DNA of 64,000 nucleotides from an uncultured Bacteroidia bacterium (GTDB taxonomy: Bacteria; Bacteroidota; Bacteroidia; Bacteroidales; F082), in NCBI GenBank assembly GCA_902771635.1, contig CACXXW010000007.1, positions 16,713-80,712 on the forward strand, in the 5' to 3' direction. The notes beneath the pieces are model-generated. The model saw only the letters and a program-made list of their open reading frames with translations, did not search any database and had not been told where the DNA came from. Positions 43,300 to 53,248 of this stretch are shown here, piece after piece (the stretch's first letter is position 1; every line of letters begins with the position of its first letter). The position numbers and the translations under genes are program-made.

Positions 43300-43307
43300 T
43301 ATTTTTG
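43300..43307 (+). promoter_or_regulatory. -7 box for the broken asparagine-synthetase-B-like gene
   Basis: TATTTTTG, 28 bases before the ATG at 43336; AGGAG at 43322-43326 lies 9 bases before that ATG. Confidence 0.5.
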
Positions 43308-43335
43308 CGCCCTATTAATTTAGGAGTATCCCGCC

Positions 43336-44530
43336 ATGCGCAAACTATATCTTATCCTTCTGTTTTTGGTTTTGGCTATGCCTTCTCGGGTGGGTGCTGC
43401 AACGCGAGGTGGAGATCAGCTGGCTGCTGAACTATAGGGGAGGGAGTTACCTGATTCCTTACCATGACATGTTTGAGCGTGAGTGCAAGATGCGTAACGT
43501 GTCGTACAACGTCATCGCTGATGCACAAGCCGACGCCATCCTTGCTGAAATTGCCGACCCTGGCGTGAACATGGATGAGATGAAACTGCAAAAGGTGCCA
43601 CGCATCGCGGTCTATGCGCCCAAGAACAATCTGCCTTGGGACGATGCCGTTACCCTCGTGCTGACCTACGCTGAGATCCCTTACGACGTGGTCTACGACG
43701 ACGAGGTGCTGCAAGGCGTGCTGCCCACTTATGACTGGCTCCATCTGCACCACGAGGACTTTACGGGGCAGTACGGCAAGTTCTGGGCACGCTACCGCAA
43801 TTATCCATGGTACCAGGAGGATGTGCGTATGCAGGAAGCCACGGCGCAACGCTGGGGCTTTAGCAAGGTGTCGCAACTGAAACTCGCTGTTGTGAAAAAG
43901 ATCCGTGAGTTCGTGGCAGGCGGCGGCTATATGTTCTCGATGTGCTCGGCACCCGACAGCTTCGACATTGCCCTCGCCGCCGATGGACTCGACATCTGCG
44001 ACTATATGTTTGACGGCGACCCCATCCGTAGCGGCGACCCACAACGACTCAACTACGACAACTGCTTCGCTTTCACCGATTTTTCGGTTTCGATCAATCC
44101 ACAGGAATATGAAGTCTCCAACATTGACGTTACCCAAGGCCGTTCGCGTCTGGTGAACGAGCAGAACGACTATTTCCTGCTCTTCGACTTCTCGGCCAAG
44201 TGGGATCCTGTCCCGACCATGCTCACCCAATGCCACGAACGCTTGGTGAAAGGCTTTATGGGACAGACCACTGCCTTCAATAAAAACTATGTGAAGCCTT
44301 CCGTTGTCGTTTTGGGCGACAATGGCGCGTTGAATGAGGACCGATACATCCACGGCAATTTTGGCAACGGTTTCTGGACCTTCCTTGGTGGCCACGACCC
44401 AGAGGACTACCAGCACATCGTTGGGGACCCACCTACTGAGCTTGACATGCACCCCAATTCGCCGGGCTATCGACTCATTTTGAATAATATTTTGTTTCCT
44501 GCAGCAAAGAAAAAGGAACAGAAAACCTGA
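43336..44530 (+). pseudogene. Broken secreted 'asparagine synthetase B-like' gene (N-terminal deletion and frame change)
   Basis: An ATG at 43336 starts a clean signal peptide (RKLYLILLFLVLAMPSR) but runs into a stop at about 43435. The body of the protein is in another frame, open from GTG 43394 (VLQREVEISWLLNYRGG). It continues for ~378 residues with VTLVLTYAEIPYDVVYDDEVL, YDWLHLHHEDFTGQYGKFW, MFSMCSAPDSFDIALAA, NFGNGFWTFLGGHDPEDYQH and HPNSPGYRLILNNILFP. From memory, Bacteroides homologues are ~415 residues, labelled asparagine synthetase B. They carry an LIPMD...HLKAYG segment between the signal and WVLQ. Here that segment is missing and the remnant GYAFSG lies in the third frame. I see no ATP-pyrophosphatase motif supporting the name; function is unknown. 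Either a real deletion/frameshift or a sequencing or assembly fault. Confidence 0.75.
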
Positions 44531-44537
44531 AAATGTG

Positions 44538-44545
44538 TATATTTG
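44538..44545 (+). promoter_or_regulatory. -7 box for C10 peptidase gene 1
   Basis: TATATTTG, 38 bases before the ATG at 44584. The surrounding bases (ATGTGTATATTTGCCGCTTT) nearly match those before C10 gene 3. Confidence 0.55.
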
Positions 44546-44583
44546 CCGCTTTAAACTGAATTAAATCGTAAAAATCATAGACT

Positions 44584-47500
44584 ATGAAAAGAAAGCTACT
44601 CGTTATCCTCGCCCTGCTTTTGGGCATCGCAACTCTTCAAGCCAAACCCGTGGATGTGGCTAAGGCACAACGTCTGGGACTGAGTTTTGCCCAGCATAAG
44701 GCCTTGTTTGCCAAAAACATGGTGCAAGACTTGCAACTGGCATACACGTACCGCGCCGACAACGGCATGGCGACCATGTATGTCTTCAACTTCGATGGAG
44801 GTTATGTCATTGTGGCTGCCGATGACAGTTCATCGCCCATCCTCGGCTATTCCGACGAAGGCAATTTCGTTTATGAAAACGCTCCCGATGGATTACGTTT
44901 CATGCTGGATGAAATCTCAAGAGGTATTGTCACAGTGGTTGAACAAGGCCGCCCCGTTTCGAACGACATTGTCTCACGATGGAAGAACCTTGAGGCATAT
45001 GGTTATTTGCATGCAGATAAGGGCCTTCCTGTTGTTGAACCTTTGATTCAACAGCGTTGGGATCAAGGCACGCCGTTCAACTTGTATGTCCCCAGCGGTT
45101 GTCCGACAGGTTGCGTGGCCACGGCCATGGCGCAAATCATGAAGTATTGGGAATGGCCAGTGAAGGGAACAGGTGAACACAGTTATTACGCTCCTCTTTA
45201 TGGTCAGCAATATGCCAATTTCGGGGCCACCACATACGATTGGGCCAATATGATTGATTACTATGGCAATGGTTCGAGTCAGGAGGAGAGAGAGGCAGTT
45301 GCGACGTTGATGTACCATTGCGGCGTTTCGGTCGACATGAACTATGAACCGAGCGGCAGTGGAGCCTATTCAGGAGACGTTCCTGGAGCCATTAGCACCT
45401 ATTTTTCTTATACCGACAGGTCTGCTTTCATTTCTAAGGGTGGCAACTACGATGAATGGATAACCCTTCTTAAGTCGAACATTGACCAACGTTTCCCGAT
45501 TTATTATTCAGGCCATGGTGATGACGGTGGACATGCCTTCATTTGTGACGGTTACGATGTTGACGGTCTGTTCCACTTCAACTTTGGTTGGGGCGGTTCC
45601 TACAACAATTACCTCCTTATCGATGGAGAGAACTTCGAATACTCGGGCAGCCAAGGTGTTGTCGTGGATTTTGTTCCCGACTATATCTTCAATGCCATGC
45701 CACAAGCTCCTGCAAATCTTGAAGTGACCATCGACAGTGATGTCTCGCTGATAGGCCATCTCACATGGACCAATCCTACCAAGGCTGAAACGGGTGAGCC
45801 TTTGACCAATATTGACAAGGTTCTCGTTTTACGTAATGGCTTTGTAGTCCACGAAATCGAAAATGTCCAGCCAGGACAATCCATGATGTGCGATGATGAG
45901 GTTCCTTTCTTCGACCAGTACGACTATGCTGTCCTGGCAATAAGTGGAACGTCGTATGGTCGCACAGCCCATACCAAGGCTGTCTTTGGTCCTTACTGCG
46001 AATGGACGGTTATCATGACATCATCTGATTTCCACGGATGGAACGGCGGCGGCATTACAGTGCAGAATGCTGCAGGCTCCTATATCGACTTTTTGACCAC
46101 AAACACATCGGCTGCCCAGTTGCAAAGGTTCCAAATGGCTCTTGGCAACAATAACCTTTATTGGACGGAGCCCAGTTCTTCCATTGGGAACATCTCCTTT
46201 AAGGTGAAAGATCCTCAGAATCAAGTGGTTTATGAATACAATGGCCCTTCATCTGAATTGGATGCTGGCTTGCTACGCACCTTGAACAATTCTTGTGGCA
46301 ACGAAAACACTTGTGAGGCGCCTTATAATTTGAGGGCTACGGTCGACCCTGATAACAACCAGACCATTGTCCTCACTTGGGATAGTGACCATGATCCTGA
46401 ATTTGGCTATTGCATCTATCGCGATGGTTTCCTGTTCAACATGGCGCATGAGCTTCGCTATGTTGATGAAAACACTGACATCGGTGGGCATTGTTACTAT
46501 GTGACTGCCCTATGCAATGGCGGTGAGACGGCCAACTCCAACGAGTATTGTGCCACGTCAGGCGAGGGCTGCGAGCCTCCGAAGGATTTATACTATAATT
46601 ACAATGGAAATGCTCTGCAATTGAATTGGTCGGCCACTGGAAACAGTTCTGTTTCGGGTTATATTGCCTACCGCAAGACTGCCGACACACCATATAAACG
46701 CATTAAGCTGACTTCGGCCAACGTAACATCCTTCAGGGACCAAAGCGCTGTTCCTGGCACAGAATACCAATATGTTGTTGAGGCCTATTATATGGCTATT
46801 GACTGCTCCTCGGCCTATGCCAACGACCTTTTTGACAGCGAGAAGTTCTTCATCGATGTGGACTGGTCGAATACGCCCAAGGATTTGCAAGCCGAGTTGG
46901 TTGAAGAGGAGGAAACCTATCAGGTCAACTTGCGCTGGAAACCTGCCTACCAAGCAACAGCATACGATATCATGCGTAATGGCGAGAAGGTTGGTGAAGT
47001 GACTGGTGCTGCTTTTGAGGATGATAATCTGGAGTTAGGCGCATCCTATTGCTATCAAATCGTTGCCCATGGCGAAGAATTTGAAACCACTTCCAACGAG
47101 GCTTGTGTTGCCATACCTGCTCCTGTCTTGCCTTGCTCGGCACCGTCGAATTTGCGTAGGGAAGAACCGTTTGGGGCGGCACATATCGCTTGGGATGCTC
47201 CCGAAGACCGTGTGCCAGATAGCTACACCGTTGTCATCATCAATCATCAGCTTAACGACACCACGGAGGTGACGGGTTTGACAGAACTGTTTTATGAAGA
47301 GGCTATCGCAATCGACATAACCGACAAATCCTATAAGGTGAAAGCTGTGTATGAGGAATGTGAGTCCGAGTTTGCCTTGAATCCCAACGGTGAGGATTTC
47401 ATCCGTGTCACCAATCTTTCCGTCAATGAGTGTCAGATGAATGTGAAGCTCTATCCCAATCCCACTTCGGGTCAGCTGAACATAGTAGCTGTGGATATGA

Positions 47501-47661
47501 CATTGGTCAGCGTGTATGACCTTGTAGGTCAATGTGTCATGCAGATGTCTGCCAAAGACGGTCAAGCGACTCTTGATATGAGCCAGTTGCAAAACGGCAT
47601 CTATTTTGTCAAGGTGAATACCGACAACGGTTCGGCTGTACAACGTGTTGTAAAAATGTAA
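44584..47661 (+). CDS. Streptopain-like cysteine peptidase (family C10) 1, T9SS secreted
   Basis: 1025 residues. Signal peptide (1-20), C10 inhibitory propeptide (about 21-150: KPVDVAKAQRLG, GGYVIVAADD), then the catalytic domain with Cys177 in TGCVATAMAQIMKYW and His317 in GGHAFICDGY. FHFNFGWGG completes the active-site region. After ~345 come several fibronectin-like modules (NLRATVDPDNNQTIVLTWDSD, DIMRNGEKVGEVTG) and a T9SS type A tail (LYPNPTSGQ ... GIYFVKVNTDNG). Streptopain-type enzymes are broad-specificity proteases made as inactive zymogens. First and longest of three tandem paralogues; the second follows after 36 bases. Confidence 0.92.
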   Translation: MKRKLLVILALLLGIATLQAKPVDVAKAQRLGLSFAQHKALFAKNMVQDLQLAYTYRADNGMATMYVFNFDGGYVIVAADDSSSPILGYSDEGNFVYENAPDGLRFMLDEISRGIVTVVEQGRPVSNDIVSRWKNLEAYGYLHADKGLPVVEPLIQQRWDQGTPFNLYVPSGCPTGCVATAMAQIMKYWEWPVKGTGEHSYYAPLYGQQYANFGATTYDWANMIDYYGNGSSQEEREAVATLMYHCGVSVDMNYEPSGSGAYSGDVPGAISTYFSYTDRSAFISKGGNYDEWITLLKSNIDQRFPIYYSGHGDDGGHAFICDGYDVDGLFHFNFGWGGSYNNYLLIDGENFEYSGSQGVVVDFVPDYIFNAMPQAPANLEVTIDSDVSLIGHLTWTNPTKAETGEPLTNIDKVLVLRNGFVVHEIENVQPGQSMMCDDEVPFFDQYDYAVLAISGTSYGRTAHTKAVFGPYCEWTVIMTSSDFHGWNGGGITVQNAAGSYIDFLTTNTSAAQLQRFQMALGNNNLYWTEPSSSIGNISFKVKDPQNQVVYEYNGPSSELDAGLLRTLNNSCGNENTCEAPYNLRATVDPDNNQTIVLTWDSDHDPEFGYCIYRDGFLFNMAHELRYVDENTDIGGHCYYVTALCNGGETANSNEYCATSGEGCEPPKDLYYNYNGNALQLNWSATGNSSVSGYIAYRKTADTPYKRIKLTSANVTSFRDQSAVPGTEYQYVVEAYYMAIDCSSAYANDLFDSEKFFIDVDWSNTPKDLQAELVEEEETYQVNLRWKPAYQATAYDIMRNGEKVGEVTGAAFEDDNLELGASYCYQIVAHGEEFETTSNEACVAIPAPVLPCSAPSNLRREEPFGAAHIAWDAPEDRVPDSYTVVIINHQLNDTTEVTGLTELFYEEAIAIDITDKSYKVKAVYEECESEFALNPNGEDFIRVTNLSVNECQMNVKLYPNPTSGQLNIVAVDMTLVSVYDLVGQCVMQMSAKDGQATLDMSQLQNGIYFVKVNTDNGSAVQRVVKM

Positions 47662-47697
47662 ATTATTATAATTCAATAAATTAATTTTCTACTAAAG

Positions 47698-49968
47698 ATG
47701 AAGAAATCATTATCTGTTATGCTGATGTTGGCCTTGTTTGTGGGTCAACTCATCGCATCACCTGTCGACGTGAACACTGCCCGTCAGTTGAGCTTGAAGT
47801 ATGTGCAGGGAAATGCTACCAAAAAAGTGGCTAATCTTGACTTGGCCTATACCCAAACGACTGAAAGCGGAGCCAATGCCTTATATGTCTTCAATTTTGA
47901 AGGCGGATACATGATTATGGCTGCCGATGACGTGGCTCAACCAATTTTGGCTTTCGGCGAAGAAGGTTGCTTCGATGCCAACAACATCCCTGACGGTTTG
48001 GCCTATTACCTCCGCCACTATGCCCGCCAAATTGAGTATGCCGTGACTAACAACATGACTGCTGATCCCGAGATTGCCGAGCAATGGGAACAAATCAGAA
48101 GGGATGGTGTCATTAGGGGCGAACGCAGCATGCGCGGCGATGTGGCTCCCTTGATTTCGACTAACTGGAACCAAGACCATCCTTTCAACTACTATTGCCC
48201 TATGGGTCATGGTGGTCCTAACGGACGTGCCTACGCGGGTTGCGTGGCCACAGCCATGTCAATGGTGATGAAGCGTTGGAACTGGCCCGACCATGGTCAA
48301 GGTTCACACAGCTATACACCTTCGGGCTATGCCACACAGTCGGTTGACTTCGAGAACACATATTATCAATGGGACAACATGCCAAACAGTGTGAATAATA
48401 GTAACTATCAGGCTGTTGCCTTGTTGATGTACCATTGCGGTGTGGCCGTTGATATGCAATATGGCGCTGATGGCTCGGGAGCCCATTCGCAGGATGTGCC
48501 CGATGCCATCTTCAATTATTTCCGTTACACCAAAAATGCCAATCGCTTGGATCGCGACCTTTATACCAGAAATGAATGGGAAGAAATATTGATTTCCAAT
48601 TTGCAGGAAGGCTTCCCCATGTATTATTCAGGAGCGGAAGGCAATTCGGGCCACGCATTTGTTTGCTGCGGTTATCGTGAGAGCGACCGTAAGTTCTATT
48701 TCAACTGGGGTTGGAGCGGTTTCAACAACAACTATTTTGCTATTGACGCTTTGAATACTTATTCAGGTAATTTCAATGATTACCAAAGTGTCATTATTGA
48801 CATGATTCCGGATTATGTCTACGACGGGCTCATTCCCGCTGTCACCGACCTTGAAGTTGTTGCAGAAAATGCCCATTCAAATGTGGGTGTGGTCAGTTGG
48901 ACCAATCCTACTACATCATTAGATGGTACTACTTTGGAAAACATTGAGCAAGTGGTCCTGCTTCGTAACGATCAGGAGATCTTTAGCCAAGCCAATGTGG
49001 TTCCTGGCGAGGTCATGACCTTTGAGGACAATGTGCCTGATTACGACTGTTACAACTATCGCATCTATTTCGTGTCCAACGGCGCCAAAGGCCGTCCAGC
49101 TGAGTTCAGGTATCAGTATGGTCCCACCTGTACTTGGAAGGTCGTTGGGCAAACGACCAACTTCCAAGGATGGAACGGCGGTAAGATTCAGGTGAAGAAC
49201 AGATTTGGCTCGGTCATTAAGGAAGTCACTATGACTGGCTCGACGCCTATCAGCCAACAAATTGCCATGCCTGAAGGCAATGTCACCTTCAATTGGGTGG
49301 CCCCTAATTCGACTGTCAGTAACATGACCATCAACATCAAAAACTCATCTAACAGTTCGGTTTACACCTTCACTGGCAATTCCAATCAGGTTCCGGCAAC
49401 GCTTTATACGGGCGACAACGACTGTGCTGGCTGCCAACCTCCGACCAACCTCGCAGGCGAATACCAGTGGACCAACGAAGGTTTCGGAACCATGCTGACT
49501 TGGAGCTACGATGAAGAGCCTCAGTCGTTCAAGGTCTATCGTAGTGAAGATGGCATTAACTATGAAATGATTGCAACGGTTGACAAGACTTTGCGTGAGT
49601 ACCTCGACATCGTGGATGCCGGCGACTATTATTACCAGGTGACCGCCTTCCGCAGCTATTGCGAATCCACCCCTGCGTGGGCTGATGAGGAAACTGACTA
49701 TGTTCATGTGGAAGTGACTTCGGTCAGCGAAAACGGCGATGCAGGTCTTAGTGTCTATCCCAACCCTGCCAACACATTGATGAGCGTTGAGGCCGAAGGT
49801 TTGCAGCAAGTGACCATCTGCAATGTGATGGGTCAGGTAGTGAAAATGCAACGTTGCGCTGAGGACGGCGTTGTCATCAACACTGCTGATCTGGCTTCAG
49901 GCATTTACACCATCAGTGTGAAGACCAACCAAGGCACAATGATGAAGAGATTTTCGGTCATCCACTGA
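47698..49968 (+). CDS. Streptopain-like cysteine peptidase (family C10) 2, T9SS secreted
   Basis: 756 residues. Signal peptide (1-20), propeptide (SPVDVNTARQLS; GGYMIMAADD), catalytic Cys182 in AGCVATAMSMVMKRW, His319 in SGHAFVCCGY and the conserved FNWGWSG. One fibronectin-like region (VSWTNPTTSLDG; KVYRSEDGINYEM) and a T9SS type A tail (VYPNPANTL ... GIYTISVKTNQG). It lacks about 270 residues of C-terminal modules present in copy 1. No -7 box in the 36-base gap upstream, so it is probably co-transcribed with copy 1. Confidence 0.92.
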   Translation: MKKSLSVMLMLALFVGQLIASPVDVNTARQLSLKYVQGNATKKVANLDLAYTQTTESGANALYVFNFEGGYMIMAADDVAQPILAFGEEGCFDANNIPDGLAYYLRHYARQIEYAVTNNMTADPEIAEQWEQIRRDGVIRGERSMRGDVAPLISTNWNQDHPFNYYCPMGHGGPNGRAYAGCVATAMSMVMKRWNWPDHGQGSHSYTPSGYATQSVDFENTYYQWDNMPNSVNNSNYQAVALLMYHCGVAVDMQYGADGSGAHSQDVPDAIFNYFRYTKNANRLDRDLYTRNEWEEILISNLQEGFPMYYSGAEGNSGHAFVCCGYRESDRKFYFNWGWSGFNNNYFAIDALNTYSGNFNDYQSVIIDMIPDYVYDGLIPAVTDLEVVAENAHSNVGVVSWTNPTTSLDGTTLENIEQVVLLRNDQEIFSQANVVPGEVMTFEDNVPDYDCYNYRIYFVSNGAKGRPAEFRYQYGPTCTWKVVGQTTNFQGWNGGKIQVKNRFGSVIKEVTMTGSTPISQQIAMPEGNVTFNWVAPNSTVSNMTINIKNSSNSSVYTFTGNSNQVPATLYTGDNDCAGCQPPTNLAGEYQWTNEGFGTMLTWSYDEEPQSFKVYRSEDGINYEMIATVDKTLREYLDIVDAGDYYYQVTAFRSYCESTPAWADEETDYVHVEVTSVSENGDAGLSVYPNPANTLMSVEAEGLQQVTICNVMGQVVKMQRCAEDGVVINTADLASGIYTISVKTNQGTMMKRFSVIH

Positions 49969-49971
49969 TAA

Positions 49972-50003
49972 TTTGTTGTGTTTTGGAAAAATGTCTATAT
50001 TTG
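49972..50003 (+). promoter_or_regulatory. Complete Bacteroidota promoter for C10 peptidase gene 3
   Basis: -33 TTTG (49972-49975), 20-base spacer, -7 TATATTTG (49996-50003), 40 bases before the ATG at 50044. One of only two sites in the window where both elements are perfect at this spacing. Confidence 0.7.
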
Positions 50004-50043
50004 CGGCTTAAAATTCAGAATCTAATCTAAAATTCAATTACAA

Positions 50044-52647
50044 ATGAAAAAGTATTTAATGAGTTTGTTCGCTATGGCTCTCGGCATCGGGATGGTATAT
50101 GCCAATCCGGTCGATCTGAGCCAGGCTAAGTATGTGGGGCAACAGTTTGTCCAAGCCAAATTTGAGCAGTCGCGCCAGAACAACGATTTAACGTTGGTCT
50201 ATACGGGTACTTCCTATCGTGGTGAGGCTTGCTTCTATGTGTTCAACGTGGGCGATAATGGTTTTGTTATGGTTTCGGCCGATGATTACTTCCGTCCTAT
50301 TTTGGGCTATTCCAAGGAGGGCGTATTCCCAGTTGACAACATGCCTGATGGGTTAAGATATCAACTCAATGCCATTATTGAGAGCAGGGCAGGACGCACC
50401 GGAAATGCTACGCCTCAAGTGGCAGCCGAATGGGAACTGGTTGCCCAAACTGGACACCTTATGTCAAGAAACGGCGGCAGAGCAGATGAGTTCTTGCTGA
50501 CTACCAAATGGGACCAAGATTCTCCCTACAATTTGTACTGCCCCGAATATGCTGGCGGCCCTGGTGGTCGTTGCTATGCAGGCTGTGTGGCTACGGCTAT
50601 GAGCCAAATCATGAAGTATTGGAATTATCCTTTACAGGGACAAGGCTCTTTGACCTACACTTCGAGTGGTCCTGGCTATCCTACTTTCCCGAACCTCAGC
50701 GCCAATTTTGGTCAGACTACGTATGACTGGGACAATATGCCTGCCACTTTGTCTAACTCATCAGCTCAAGTCGAAAAAGAAGCTATAGGTACGTTGATGT
50801 ACCACTGCGGCGTTTCAGTTCGTATGAAATATGCCCCCGATGGCAGTGGTGCCCAATCCACCGATGTTCCGGCCGCCATCTGCAATTATTTCAAGTATAC
50901 CAACCAAGCTTCCCATCGTGAAAGATCCAATTATTCCTATGCCGATTGGTTTAGGATGCTGAAAGAGCACATCGATATGGGTTGGCCTGTGTATTACTCG
51001 GGCTGCGATGATGGCACCCCTACTCCTGGCTGCCATGCCTTTGTGTGCGATGGTTATGATGATGCCGGTTTGATGCACTGGAATTTCGGTTGGAGTGGCA
51101 CAGGTAACCTGTTCATTGATTTTGATGAAATCGATTATTCGGTATCCCGCGATGCTGCCATCTTCAACTTTGTCCCCGTTGATATCTATAATGCTACGCC
51201 TCAGGCTCCCACCAACTTAACGGTGACACCTGTTGCCAATAACGAACTGAAGACCACACTTACTTGGACCAATCCTTCAAAAACCTTGAACAATACCAAC
51301 CTTACTGCTATCGACCAGATTGTTGTTGTTCGCGATGGTCGTGTCATTTACACTGAGGATAACGTTACCCCTGGTGCAACTATGACAGTCACGGATAATG
51401 AGGTGCCGCGTTTTGATGTCTTCCAGTATGAAGTGTATGCCGTCAGTAATGGCTTGCATGGTAGAATCTGCTATGCCAACAAAGTCAGCGTTGGCCCTAC
51501 CTGTGGCTGGACTGTTAACATCACCCAGGCTGCCATGAATGGCTTCCGTGGAGCTGCTATTCATGTCTACAACGCTACGGGTAAGGAAATTGCTCAAGTT
51601 ACCACCACTAGCGCAAACGTTCAATCTATCTCAGTTGACGTGCCGATTGGCCCTGTTTCGCTTAGCTGGACAGCCCAAACGTATGGTGATTCCTTCAATA
51701 TGGGCTTCATCATCAAGGATTCGCAAAATAATACTGTTTATTCCTATTCAGGCCAGTCATCCGATATGACTGAAGGAATCTTCTACCAAGGTAACAACAG
51801 CTGTGGTAACGCAGTTGGTGATGGTTGTCCTTCCAACCTTATCGCCCTTGTTGATGAAGAGAATCCAGCCAATATCCACGTTTCATGGGAACCCATTACC
51901 GCTGAAGGCTATGGGTATACTGTGTATCGTGATGGCCTGTTGCATCGCCTTATCGTTGAAGGTAATTCTTTCATAGATGAAGATACTGAGATGGGTGGTC
52001 ATTGCTATACGGTCAGCTATTTATATTATGGCGGTGAAAACGGCCAGTATTCCAATGAGTCGTGCGCCACTTCGGGTGCCTGCTATGCCCCGACGGACTT
52101 CAATTTTGAATATGTGGGTGAAGCTTACAAGATTAAGCTGTCTTGGCAAAAGCCAGAACCTCATGACGGCCTCTCAGGTTACTATCTGTACAGGAAGTTT
52201 GGCGAAGACAGCCAATACGAAAGGATCAAGGTGTTTAATGCCAATGCTACCAGCTATACTGATAATACGGCTGTCGAAGAGGGTCATTATTACTATAAGT
52301 TGAAAGCTTATTATCAGAGCACGGATTGCTACTCGGCTCCTGCTGCATGGATCTATGACTCCAACCAGTTCTATTTGCATGCCTACTATTCAGCGGACGG
52401 CGTCAATGAACAGACGGAGGGCATTGTCTCTATCTTCCCGAATCCTACCACAAGCCGCTTTACTGTGGAAGGCCAAGGTTTGAACCATGTGACGGTTTAC
52501 AACCTGATGGGTCAGAAGGTCTATGAGATGGCATGCCAAGGTGAGTCGGTCGACATCAACTTGAGCGATGTCGAGAGTGGCATCTATATGGTGCGTGTCT
52601 TCACCGATAATGGTGAAGTCACCAAGCGCATCACGGTCATCAGATAA
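50044..52647 (+). CDS. Streptopain-like cysteine peptidase (family C10) 3, T9SS secreted
   Basis: 867 residues. Signal peptide (1-20), propeptide (NPVDLSQAKYVG; GFVMVSADD), Cys181 in AGCVATAMSQIMKYW, His331 in GCHAFVCDGY and HWNFGWSG. Two or more fibronectin-like modules follow (TLTWTNPSKTLNN; IHVSWEPITAEGYGYTVYRDG; LSGYYLYRKFGEDSQYERI), then a T9SS type A tail (IFPNPTTSR ... GIYMVRVFTDNG). Module order is like copy 1 but shorter. It has its own strong promoter and is followed by a strong terminator, so it can be expressed apart from copies 1 and 2. Confidence 0.92.
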   Translation: MKKYLMSLFAMALGIGMVYANPVDLSQAKYVGQQFVQAKFEQSRQNNDLTLVYTGTSYRGEACFYVFNVGDNGFVMVSADDYFRPILGYSKEGVFPVDNMPDGLRYQLNAIIESRAGRTGNATPQVAAEWELVAQTGHLMSRNGGRADEFLLTTKWDQDSPYNLYCPEYAGGPGGRCYAGCVATAMSQIMKYWNYPLQGQGSLTYTSSGPGYPTFPNLSANFGQTTYDWDNMPATLSNSSAQVEKEAIGTLMYHCGVSVRMKYAPDGSGAQSTDVPAAICNYFKYTNQASHRERSNYSYADWFRMLKEHIDMGWPVYYSGCDDGTPTPGCHAFVCDGYDDAGLMHWNFGWSGTGNLFIDFDEIDYSVSRDAAIFNFVPVDIYNATPQAPTNLTVTPVANNELKTTLTWTNPSKTLNNTNLTAIDQIVVVRDGRVIYTEDNVTPGATMTVTDNEVPRFDVFQYEVYAVSNGLHGRICYANKVSVGPTCGWTVNITQAAMNGFRGAAIHVYNATGKEIAQVTTTSANVQSISVDVPIGPVSLSWTAQTYGDSFNMGFIIKDSQNNTVYSYSGQSSDMTEGIFYQGNNSCGNAVGDGCPSNLIALVDEENPANIHVSWEPITAEGYGYTVYRDGLLHRLIVEGNSFIDEDTEMGGHCYTVSYLYYGGENGQYSNESCATSGACYAPTDFNFEYVGEAYKIKLSWQKPEPHDGLSGYYLYRKFGEDSQYERIKVFNANATSYTDNTAVEEGHYYYKLKAYYQSTDCYSAPAAWIYDSNQFYLHAYYSADGVNEQTEGIVSIFPNPTTSRFTVEGQGLNHVTVYNLMGQKVYEMACQGESVDINLSDVESGIYMVRVFTDNGEVTKRITVIR

Positions 52648-52661
52648 ACTAGGATAAGCGA

Positions 52662-52694
52662 AAAAAAAAGCTCGCCATCGGCGAGCTTTTTTTT
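52662..52694. terminator. Strong bidirectional terminator
   Basis: Perfect stem AAGCTCGCC-atc-GGCGAGCTT with A and T runs of eight or more on its two sides. It ends the rightward C10 gene and the leftward folA gene, overlapping the last codon of folA. Confidence 0.95.
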
Positions 52695-53187
52695 ATTGCT
52701 TACGTTCCCACACTTCGAAGCGGTAGGAATAGTCCACTTGTGGGTCGTCATCAATGACCTCAAGGTCGACAAGGTCCCATTCTTCGAAATTGATGTAAGG
52801 GAAATAGGTGTCGGCCTCAAACTCCTTGTCCAAACGGGTCAAGTAGAGTCGGTCGGCCTTGGGCAGGAACTGTTCGTAGATGCTGCCGCCGCCCATGATG
52901 AAGACCTCTTCCTCGTTTTGTGCCATTTCGATGGCTTGTGGAATGGAAGTGGCAAGTTCATAGCCTTCGGGAGACTCATCCAAACGGTCGGAGATGATGA
53001 TGTTGCGACGGTTGGGGAGGGCTTTTTGTCCAGGCAGCGAGAGCCATGTGTTGTGTCCCATGATGACACAATGTCCGTTAGTCACCTTCTTGAAATGCTT
53101 CAGGTCGTTGCTGTTGTGCCAAATGAGTTGGTTGTTGATGCCGATGGCGCGGTTGGCAGCCATGGCGACGATGATGGAGATGGTCAT
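52693..53187 (-). CDS. folA: Dihydrofolate reductase
   Basis: 164 residues from ATG 53187 (MTISIIVAMAANRAIGINNQLIW); the frame is open 29 codons upstream through a repeat but that is not expected in DHFR. Motifs: NRAIGINNQLIWH at the substrate site, VIMGHNTWLSLPG, RRNIIISD and FIMGGGSIYEQFLP (NADPH binding). Reduces dihydrofolate to tetrahydrofolate. It lies 95 bp after thyA on the same strand, the usual pairing, because ThyA makes dihydrofolate. A palindrome lies between the two. Confidence 0.97.
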   Translation of the reverse strand: MTISIIVAMAANRAIGINNQLIWHNSNDLKHFKKVTNGHCVIMGHNTWLSLPGQKALPNRRNIIISDRLDESPEGYELATSIPQAIEMAQNEEEVFIMGGGSIYEQFLPKADRLYLTRLDKEFEADTYFPYINFEEWDLVDLEVIDDDPQVDYSYRFEVWERKQ

Positions 53188-53248
53188 TATGTTGAAATCT
53201 TTTGATTCGACGTCAGTCAATTGTTGATGGTTTAATCGTTGTATTGTT

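Noticed and set aside
44584-52647. Could the repeated C10 genes or their fibronectin modules be a CRISPR or other repeat array?
   Set aside because: The repeats are at protein level between diverged paralogues; no short regularly spaced DNA repeats are seen.
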